A stretch of 64,000 nucleotides of DNA from Rhyzopertha dominica (taxonomy: Eukaryota > Arthropoda > Insecta > Coleoptera > Bostrichidae). A program made the position numbers and the translations under genes. The stretch spans positions 27,957,786 through 28,021,785 of the forward strand of contig QCXZ01000041.1 in the NCBI GenBank assembly GCA_025024175.1, written 5' to 3'. Shown one piece after another: positions 55,776 to 64,000 of this stretch (the first letter of the stretch is position 1; every line of letters starts with the position of its first letter). Below the pieces are notes generated by a model. The model did no database searches, was not told the DNA's origin, and saw only the letters and a program-made list of their open reading frames with translations.

Positions 55776-57630
55776 CTGGAAACATAATAAAACGTGAATT
55801 AGGACTAAAAAACCTTCGCTACTAACTTGTCTAAAATGTTTTGCGAAACGAACCTACTAATAGGCGTGAGATCTCTTGCATTTACAGTTCTAAGTAGGTA
55901 TAAAGAGTATTAAACAAATTGTAGTTTAAACTGCATTTTTTTACAGTGCATTCAGTTATTTTAAATAATTGTTTTACTGGCGTGCACTACTGTTCATACG
56001 TTAATTTAGAGATTGTTGCTCTCATGATCTCGTTATTATGCGGACATTTTTGGCTATACTCTAATTAAGATAGAAACTAGGTCTCCTTAATTGGGAAATT
56101 AAACAAGAATAGCGCTTATTATGCTCATCGCACCAGTTTGGTAGAANGTNCCTAGTGTGAAAATAATTTTATTAAGTATCTAAGTATGCAGGATATGAAT
56201 GTAAATGTAGTGTCACATTACTTAATGTATTACGCCGTAAGCGCTCAAAAAGCAAATGACTGCAAATAAAGAAATGAAATTTGGTTTTCTACTAGTCATT
56301 CTTCAGAATATTTTAATAAAATGCTACTGATTTAATTTAGTTTCTATAATATAACAATAAGGTAAGCTCATATTATTGATAATATAAAGAATTTGGCTTT
56401 AATTTATTTAAATAATATTACTGGCTTTTTTTTCATGCAGTGTAATAAAAAATGATATACTGAAATGCTGTATTTAGGAATCAAATACAGAGTTCATTTA
56501 TCTTTGGATGCCCAATAATGCATGCTATGTAATAATTGCTGTAAGAAAATATAATTAGGAGCTAGCTAGTAAAAGATGCAAATTTTAAACTGTTAGAAAT
56601 TAACACTTTTTTATATTGCAAGTTGTTTAATTACTTATTGAAAAACTTCCACGGTAACCAAATAAAGCCAAAGCAGTTGAGTAAGTTTGTCTAGAGCTAA
56701 TTAAAATAGCATAATTCTTTATATTAAAATGACAAGAATTGTATGAGTATTATACTGCAACCTTTTATGTTGTCAGGTATTCATTTTTGTAACCGCCTGG
56801 TAATGAATTATGAAAAGACTGACCGTAGGAGAACAGTTTATACAGAACATCTGCAATTTGCGCATACAGACAGTAAATATCCAGATAAAAATTAAAACAT
56901 AAAATGACAAACTGAAAATTACAACGTATAGAATAGGTACAAAATAACAGAAAGCATTACGTAGGTACAGCTTTGAATATCAGTATCACAAAAGACAATT
57001 TCAATTTGGGAGATAGGTCACCAAATTTTGCAGTTATTCTTTTTGACTTGTGTGCCATCCTATTTTGTATTAAAAGTATCAAAACAAGTCAGTGTAATCG
57101 CACAATCGGAAACAGATTAGTAGAGGCGACTGAAAGTGATGGTAGGACTATAGGTACATGTTATATTTGGTTGTGGTACGATTGTCTTAATCTCACTGAG
57201 CAGTTTGGCTTTCTATATACTATTATACATTGCATATTTTCCAAATACACTCTACAAAAAGTCAATGTACCTTACTCGTATATTTGATGCTGTTTTCAAA
57301 TGGTAGAACAATATTCAAGTCTTTACACACAAGCCTTACACAATATACACAATGAGTCGAAATAAGAAAACCAGGAGTTCAATAGCGACATTGCAAATGT
57401 AAATGAATTAATTATGTATGATATTTTTATATTTATTTATTATAATAAGTTGAAGTCGATTGCAAGCTTGAGCCTTCGTATTCCCACTTGAAGACGATTA
57501 TTATTGCATTAAATCACTAAAGCATTTATATATGTCCATAAAGACAAGCAGTCACTACTAATGAACTACTCTGCATGCATTAGAAAATTAGTTGCGCACA
57601 TCATAGAATATAAAAAGTAACGGCCTTGCA
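55776..57630. other. Upstream PVF intron or intergenic, nothing recognised
   Basis: Very AT-rich. Two N bases near 56148. The PDGF core exon expected upstream of 55775 was looked for and not seen. Confidence 0.35.
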
Positions 57631-58144
57631 CTACCCCACTACATACACCACATGTGTATGCCTAACAGAGTGATACTCAACATAATGATCTCTGTTGGTT
57701 AACGAGAAAGTTATTAATGCAATCAATTTTTTACACAATCTAAAGTTCTTATTCATTTTTTTATTAAGATACAATGGTGCACCACACTCAAAAGCTTTAG
57801 TCAGATCCGGTATATTAGCATCAACCTGTAAGCGATTGTCCACAGCCAATGACATTTAAACTGATTGGTGGCGAACTAAGCCCTTGATAAGAGCATGCTG
57901 CTGTTTCGTCACAGAACACGTGGGGTAAAAAACATCAGACAAAATATTTCAATTATGCAAAATTACACGTTAAAGCAACAGATCCGTATTTTTTGCTTGG
58001 TTTCCTGGTTTGTACATACACTGCAACAACACTGAGCGTTCTCCATAATTTTGAGTAATATACTGCATGGTTATGCGTACTAGCATGTGATGCAGTTTTA
58101 AGTAAAGTTCCATCAATTATATCAAATGATGACAATAGCTGCAA
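57631..58144 (-). other. Two exon-like - strand frames of unknown nature
   Basis: 58144-57953 reads FDIIDGTLLKTASHAST, then YYSKLWRTLSVVAVYVQTRK. 57855-57631 reads VDANIPDLTKAFECGAPLYL. The composition looks protein-like in AT-rich DNA, so these may be remains of one transposon protein. I cannot name a family. Confidence 0.25.
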
Positions 58145-58259
58145 CTAACTACTCGGAGTAATGACAGTAGCTGCCCGTTTGAATACATACGTTTCTAACC
58201 CGCCTTACAGTCAAAATTAAAACATTATCAGGACGTCGGTTGTGACGTTTCTTGTTGTT

Positions 58260-58294
58260 GTCAGTTTAAGTACATACTCTGTACTTAAACTGAC
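58260..58294. repeat. Perfect 14-bp inverted repeat with 7-base loop
   Basis: GTCAGTTTAAGTAC, loop ATACTCT, then GTACTTAAACTGAC. Perfectly paired stem. It may be a remnant of element termini or a small hairpin. No terminator meaning is implied in an animal genome. Confidence 0.7.
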
Positions 58295-58739
58295 TACCCT
58301 TTTTTATCTATATGGGGACCTATACTATTATTATACTGTTAAATCTACTAGAATTTGAAGTTTTCCAGTTGTAACGGTTATGACCGAATTACGATTAAGT
58401 GTTCTTGACTATTTAAATTACCTTGGTGATAATCAAAATTCGAGATAAGATTATGAAGAAGAGGTGTTTCATGAGGGACACGTCATTTTGTGCAGCCGGA
58501 GGGATGGACTAGCTGATGAAATCCAGCTATTTGTACTGTGCTTGCAAACGTCTCCTGTTTTGTCGAATCCCCGTGAAATTTAAGGGAGCTGGAAAATTGT
58601 ACAGAGGTCAAGTGGAGGTAAGCAACCGTGCAATGCACCCGTAAGACAGGCCAAGGAGGGTTCTTCAAGCATATTTCAGCAGTGCAGTTCTAGTTGTTAA
58701 CATACTTTCCATTAATATTGAAATTCACGTCAGGGTGGC

Positions 58740-59520
58740 ACATTAGTTTTGATTTTAGCTTTCTCTGTCGTTTTAGTGCGTTTTTTTGCTGTATTACTTC
58801 TACATTCAACGGATCGAAACTATTGTATCGCGAAAAAAAATTTCAACAATTTTTATTTGCTCATTCGCTTTAAAATGGTCGAAAAAGCAAAAAAAAAAAC
58901 AAAATTTGAGCAAAAAAATTTCTTGTCTGTGTGTCTGTGGTTTTGTTTGTGGACACGATAACTTTCGAAAGACTTAATATATTGAAATTTGGCAAATGTA
59001 TAAATCTCAACTACCCAAAGCGACCCATTGTTTGTGGGATATGTAGGGTATCAGAAAGGGGGCGAAATTGGGGGAACAACTACCCTTTTTGCAAATATTT
59101 TTTTCGTTTTAATATGTGATTAGTAGTATAACTGCGAGTATTATTCGCTCTTATAAATTTTCGGTGCAGCAAACTGTTTAGAAGATATCAAAAAACGTTA
59201 CTTAAAGAAAACGGTTTTTCCTAAATATCTCTGAATATATTTAATATATTCAAAAATGAAAATACCATCAGTTAGGAAATAAAATTTCTCACAAAAAGTG
59301 TCTTAGAAAATTTATTAAAAATTTTGACATTTTCGAAATATTTCCAAAAAAACCTATTTTGGACCCTTCTCGTACGATTTTTTTTTAAATTTTGGTATTA
59401 TATAGAAAATCAAATTTCTGATCAGAAAGCACACTTGTAATTTTTTTGTTAAGTTAATAATTTTCGAGTTATTTGGAAAAAAACGATTTTGAAAATTTAT
59501 ATATTTTTTCTAATATCATG
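58740..59520 (+). repeat. Low-complexity A/T-rich repeat with a recurring insect motif
   Basis: A run of A- and T-rich tracts around TGTGTGTCTGTGG and GGACACGATAACTTTCGAA. I recognise the latter phrase as recurring in repeats of many insect genomes. Several overlapping short frames arise from it and should not be taken as genes. Confidence 0.4.
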
Positions 59521-62500
59521 AAGACTGTTTGTGTAGAGAGAAAAAATGCTCAAAACCTGATTACTAATCGTATAATATAAGAAACAGAAAAAAAACGTAA
59601 ATGTAATTTTGACAATTGGATGTGGAAATACTGATTCAATGTGCAGCGGTTTTTTGTTTTGTTTTTGCTTCAGCAGTGACATATGCCAACAGTGATACTG
59701 AATTTATATCTCAAAGAGCACTTGGTCATACCACAAAATGCAATACAATAAAAATATAGAACGCTTCCAGTTGAAAACAGGTGAAACTTTACTGTAGGTT
59801 TCGCCGATGTAGGGAGTTACACCCCAGCACACAGTAGAAAACGTTGCTTTTGCTCATTCCCCTCCTATAACAATTTTAGATTAGATGACTAGACGACATA
59901 AAAAATGTCTTTTTGTAGGAAAAATACTAAAAAACTAAACATTGTGCAACAGGTTTAAACACCTTACAAAAATCGCTGATTATTGACAAAGTACTCCATT
60001 AATATCGCGTATTTTACGGGTAAAATGTAGATGCAAACAAAAAACTAGAAAACGCGATGCAGTTTGCAGCTAAAAACAGAATTACTCTGAGTCGGTAAAG
60101 TTAGGTTTACTCCGCTAGGTTGCGCAGCGCTTATCAAGAAACGCCTATAGAAAGCGTTAAATACCATTTCAACATCTCGAGCATTGAGCAGTGGCGACCA
60201 GTTAATTTGATTAATGTAGAAATACAGCCTTTCAAGATTCACCGTATAAAACCTTTACTTCGGGATTGTACAGGGTTTCTACAAATGATCCATGTATCCA
60301 GGGCGCTTATAGAAATTATTATACAAGAGTGATGAAGAAGAGTAACTAATGGTTGTTCACATTTATGTATAGGAACTGATCTTGATATCATCGATTGTGA
60401 GAACCAAGTCTATAGCAATATCAGTTTGCAAATGGGCTTATTTATGTCCTAGGTTAGATTACCTCAACAAGGTAGTAGATCTGTTTCCCGCCATGCACTC
60501 CATAAGCTCCGGTATATTAAGTAACTACTCACCGATACCTAGTAGTCGCCTACTAAAGATACTCAAACAGAAAAATATAATCACTCACAGTACGTGACGC
60601 CGGAATGTATAAAACAAAATCATATACCTCTTTCGCTTGTATTCACCACCCAAGGAAACCCTAGCACCAACTATTTAAGTGCGACTGATTCTTTACAGAA
60701 ACCTGGACACACCTCCCGCTAACGATTTGTCCTGTCTCAACGAAACACACTGTACGTAATATGCAGAAAACCATTCACTGGATAATACGGAAGAGATCTA
60801 CCATGTTTCAGTCTACAATATAATATTCGCATCAAAGCTACTGAAATTAAAGAACTTAAAGAAACTTAAGAATTTTCGTATTTAAGCCTCTAACATTTTT
60901 ATAAATCATGTTACAATCTATAGAGCATCCCTTTTTCCTGTTGTAATACTTCAATCTATGAATATCTATGAATCTTAAATTTTTCGGCAAGTATGTATCT
61001 GTATCTGTAGTAATTTAGTTAAATCGATATTGAAATATACACCATTAGCAGCTTTATCAGAGCGCAATAATTTTCTCCTATAAAATGCAATTAGCCGCTT
61101 ACAACATTCCTCTGGTGCAATTTCAATGTTTACTTCTGTCAGCTGATCAGTCGTATTGTCTTGTGTTCCAACAGCCTTCAGGTTCTCAACTTTTTGTCTT
61201 AACTTTTTAATTTAATCAATAAATACGTTGATACTTTTTTCGTGTCAATCACCGCAAGCGTAATGAATTTACAGCAGACATCAATTCTTTGTAGAAACAA
61301 TTTCTTCTGAATCTTAAGGGTCTACCTTTTCAGTTGCGGCACAATAGTTTTTTCTACTGGCACAAGTTATATGTAAGTAACCATTTCTGTCAATCACCAC
61401 ACAAAATGCGCTTCGTTGCTTTCCATAAACAAAAGAGAACACTTAGAATTAGAACAACGTTCAGCTCCGTCTGTCATTTTTACATTTCGATGCTAGCTTT
61501 TGAGATTACCTTCACGTCAGCATACCGCTTTGCTTCATCCACAAATGAATGTTTTAGTTTTAATGTTTTAGGTTTTAGTGTAGTTTAAAAAAATTGTCGC
61601 AACTGTCGGTTCATAAGATGATCCTGCAACTTTCAGCCATTACTAAACTTTTTTTCATTGTCTCGCCACATTCCACAACTATGCAATCTAACGACTTTCT
61701 CACATTTTTTTTTGTAGTATAAACAAACATTGGACCAATTTCTTACTATTATTAAACACTTGTGGTACTTCTCAGAATCTGACATTCTTCGAAGCGCGCC
61801 ACTGCCACTGACTTTGGGAGTAGGCACTGACTCATGTACTACCTAAGTACTACAACATAATAAAATGCTCTTGCTCTTGGACTATAACTATTCATTCATG
61901 AGGTGATGCAGACTCTTGAATTTATACAAAAATAAAACCTTTTGTATGCAAAAAATTACCATGCATTTGTTTAATAATGAAATGTCTGCATCTGTTGGAA
62001 AGCATCGGGTTTTCAGGCAACCGATAAATTTGAAAATACTAACAGAGGTGTGAGTGTCGTAGCTCATCTTTAAACATCACTGTGCCTGTGTGACTGTAAT
62101 AAGAGAATTGACAATGTACGAATGCAACAGATAACTATATCACACTATGTAAAGTTGGTATTGCTCATACTGTGATACATCAGAGATGCTAGGCATGCGA
62201 ATGTGCAAAGGCTGTCATACTAATACCATGAAACTTGCACAACAAGGCTTAAGTGAAATGGTGATACTGAATACGTAGGTAAGTAACTCATGTGAATAAA
62301 ATGTTTGTTTCTTATGTATATATTAAACTATTTCAATTTCTCTCACCTTTTCTTAACTTAGTTTTAAATGTCTTTTAATTGGCACTATACTTGTATTAAG
62401 ATCAACAAACAAACAAAAGTTATGTAGGCCTTAAAAGGCTTAAAGTCTTGCATCAATAGAATATACGGCTACGTCAACTAATCCTAATTAGTTAGTATAA

Positions 62501-62552
62501 CCTAGCAAAACTCCCACGAAGAAGCTTTAATGGAAGGCGTAACGCGTCACCA
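59521..62552. other. AT-rich intergenic stretch
   Basis: Short frames only (for example 60120-60332, 61334-61588 and 61633-61827 on the - strand), none with a family signature. Confidence 0.3.
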
Positions 62553-63890
62553 ATATATAATAATAATAATATATCCTTTATTGCTTTCATTATACAAAAA
62601 AAGAAAACAAAGGGCGAAGTTTAGATGGACATAAAGCTGTGTCCCCTGCTCTTCTATTCAACCACCTCAAAATATTACAAACAGAATAATCTAATTGTTG
62701 CATATGACTACATAATAAGCATAGAAAATCAATAACTACAATATGTTATAAAGAGAGAATCTGCACCCCCATCCCCAGAACAATTATTTATCATATGATT
62801 AGATGTCAGAGACACCGGCACCAAAATTAATCATTTAAAAACTTCCGCAGATGTCTTTTCAATTTCTCAGGTTCAAGAGTTTTTAAGCTATTAGGAAGAG
62901 AATTGTAAACTTTACAAATTTGCACTGAAATCAATCTCTCGAACAACGATGAGTTATGAAATAAGGTGCTCAGCTTACCCCTGAACCTGACATTAATGTT
63001 ATGAACGTCACTACGAAAAGTTATTTTATTGTAGAGGTATATAGGGTGGAATATTAAGGTAAACTACCTTATGATACAAGCAAGCTAGTCGCCGCAAAAC
63101 TCTTATACATGCTCAACCAGCCAGCATCCACTAGCTTAAGCGATATATGCTGGCGTCTCCCAATCCCATAAACGAACCTAAAGCACATATTCTGTATTCA
63201 CCGTATCTTCGCCTTAGTGGCTACATTAAGACATGAAAAAAAATACATCACTGCAATAAGTGAAGCGAGACAACACCGGTGTGCCACTCAACAAACTGCT
63301 AACGCGTACATCCAAGTATGTTCTATGCGAAAACAACTGCTTTAAGTTAATAAACGCAGTTGTTTATGTTTTCTGCAACGGAAAGTACTATCCAACGTCA
63401 ACCCCAGACTCTCAGCATTTTCCACTAAAGGTATGGCACAGCCGTCAATGCACAGCGCAAGCTTCTCCGAAACAGCACCCAATACATTTCGACCACCAAA
63501 CAGAATAGCAGCGGATTTGTCCGGATTTATTTTTAATACATGCGATCTGGACGCCACCACAATCCTCTCGAGGTCATCATTTATATTCTTCACTGCTAAA
63601 TAGCACTCAGAAGGAGGAAAGCTGTAGTAGATTTGCATATCGTCAGCGTACATGTGATACTGAACGCTACGAACAGTACTCAATAGATTACTGACGTAAA
63701 TCGAGAAAAGAATGGGACCAAGAATAGATCCCTGAGGTACACCACAAGTCAAGGGCGCCTTATTTGATGAAGTAGTATTTAACTTTACTACAGCAAACCT
63801 CTCAGTTACAAATGACGACAAAAGCCCAACTGCGCAATGACCGAAACCGATATACCGAAGCACGAACACGGCGCAATGACGGTATAATAT
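62553..63890 (-). mobile_element. CR1/Jockey-type LINE, 5'-truncated
   Basis: On the - strand, 63869-63342 encodes the palm of a non-LTR reverse transcriptase: GVPQGSILGPILFSIYVSNL and YHMYADDMQIYYSF (catalytic ADD). The thumb follows (LKINPDKSAAILFGG). After shifts, the tail of the protein is visible at 63040-62840 (FRSDVHNINVRFRGKLSTLF, VYNSLPNSLKTLEPEKLKRH), with a stop at about 62843. The 3' end is a short ATT/TAA repeat (62553-62575). Truncation falls within the reverse transcriptase near 63890, as is common for LINE insertions. Confidence 0.88.
63342..63869 (-). pseudogene. LINE reverse transcriptase fragment
   Basis: A 175-codon open part of the LINE pol, with motif GVPQGS and the YADD-type active site (MYADDMQ). 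The frame breaks after TLDSTF, where the protein should continue. The endonuclease and N-terminal fingers are missing through 5' truncation. Confidence 0.88.
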
Positions 63891-64000
63891 AACAAATAAG
63901 ACAAGGAGTAACGCTAATTTTAATTAAAACATATGTAGTTGCGTCACTTACAGGAAATTCTAAGACCCAAATTTACACTGTTACATTCTTTGAACTACTG

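Noticed and set aside
58749..59119. Four overlapping 60-70-codon + frames
   Set aside because: Low-complexity A/T-rich repeat. Frames overlap in different phases and have Lys/Phe-biased composition.

Overview
AT-rich, transposon-dense insect DNA. All host coding sequence is split into short exons by GT-AG introns. Three host genes can be read, and all are typical insect genes: a sulfakinin/CCK-like neuropeptide receptor (+ strand, left end), a secreted histidine-type acid phosphatase (- strand, about 18.2-23.3 kb) and a PDGF/VEGF-related growth factor (PVF, - strand, 51.3-55.8 kb). The paralogue types and the transposon fauna (Penelope-like, Ty3/Gypsy, P-element, PIF/Harbinger, hAT and mariner MITEs, CR1 and RNase-H-bearing LINEs) point to an insect with a large genome. 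I cannot name the species. Scattered single N bases mark a draft assembly.

Layout. 1-3.3 kb: a mariner-type composite MITE (856-1633), a probable small receptor exon (1963-2031) and an inverted-repeat element (2334-3195). 3.49-4.77 kb: receptor exons for loop 3, TM6-TM7 and the C-tail. A possible alternative tail exon lies at 8.55-8.79 kb. 9.8-12.3 kb: decayed mariner-like and PIF/Harbinger transposases. 13.16-13.56 kb: a hAT MITE packed with AATCGATTAC palindromes. 15.2-16.7 kb: a Penelope-type inverted-arm insertion with a hAT-like element nested inside. 17.29-17.49 kb: a hAT MITE with a perfect 8-bp target duplication. 18.2-23.3 kb: the acid phosphatase; its introns hold degenerate repeats. 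24.4-24.9 kb: a Penelope-like fragment. 28.7-29.3 kb: the 3' end of a LINE. 30.0-31.4 kb: a Gypsy element in which the protease is joined to the integrase tail. 34.35-35.16 kb: an 0.8-kb hairpin. 38.1-39.7 kb: a decayed P-element with THAP domain. 40.1-44.3 kb: a Gypsy element of possible Osvaldo/Ulysses type, with three pol ORFs and a long LTR. 45.2-46.1 kb: a Penelope-like element. 48.5-50.4 kb: a decayed DNA-transposon protein. 51.3-55.8 kb: the PVF gene, with a hairpin element and another dead transposase in its intron. 62.5-63.9 kb: a CR1-like LINE.

The three host genes are separate transcription units and show no shared pathway. The most unusual feature of the window is repeated large inverted-repeat (hairpin) structures built from Penelope-type terminal sequences, next to several dead Penelope coding fragments. 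The next is a hAT MITE that carries five copies of a homeodomain-like palindrome. No CRISPR array, rRNA or tRNA gene was seen.
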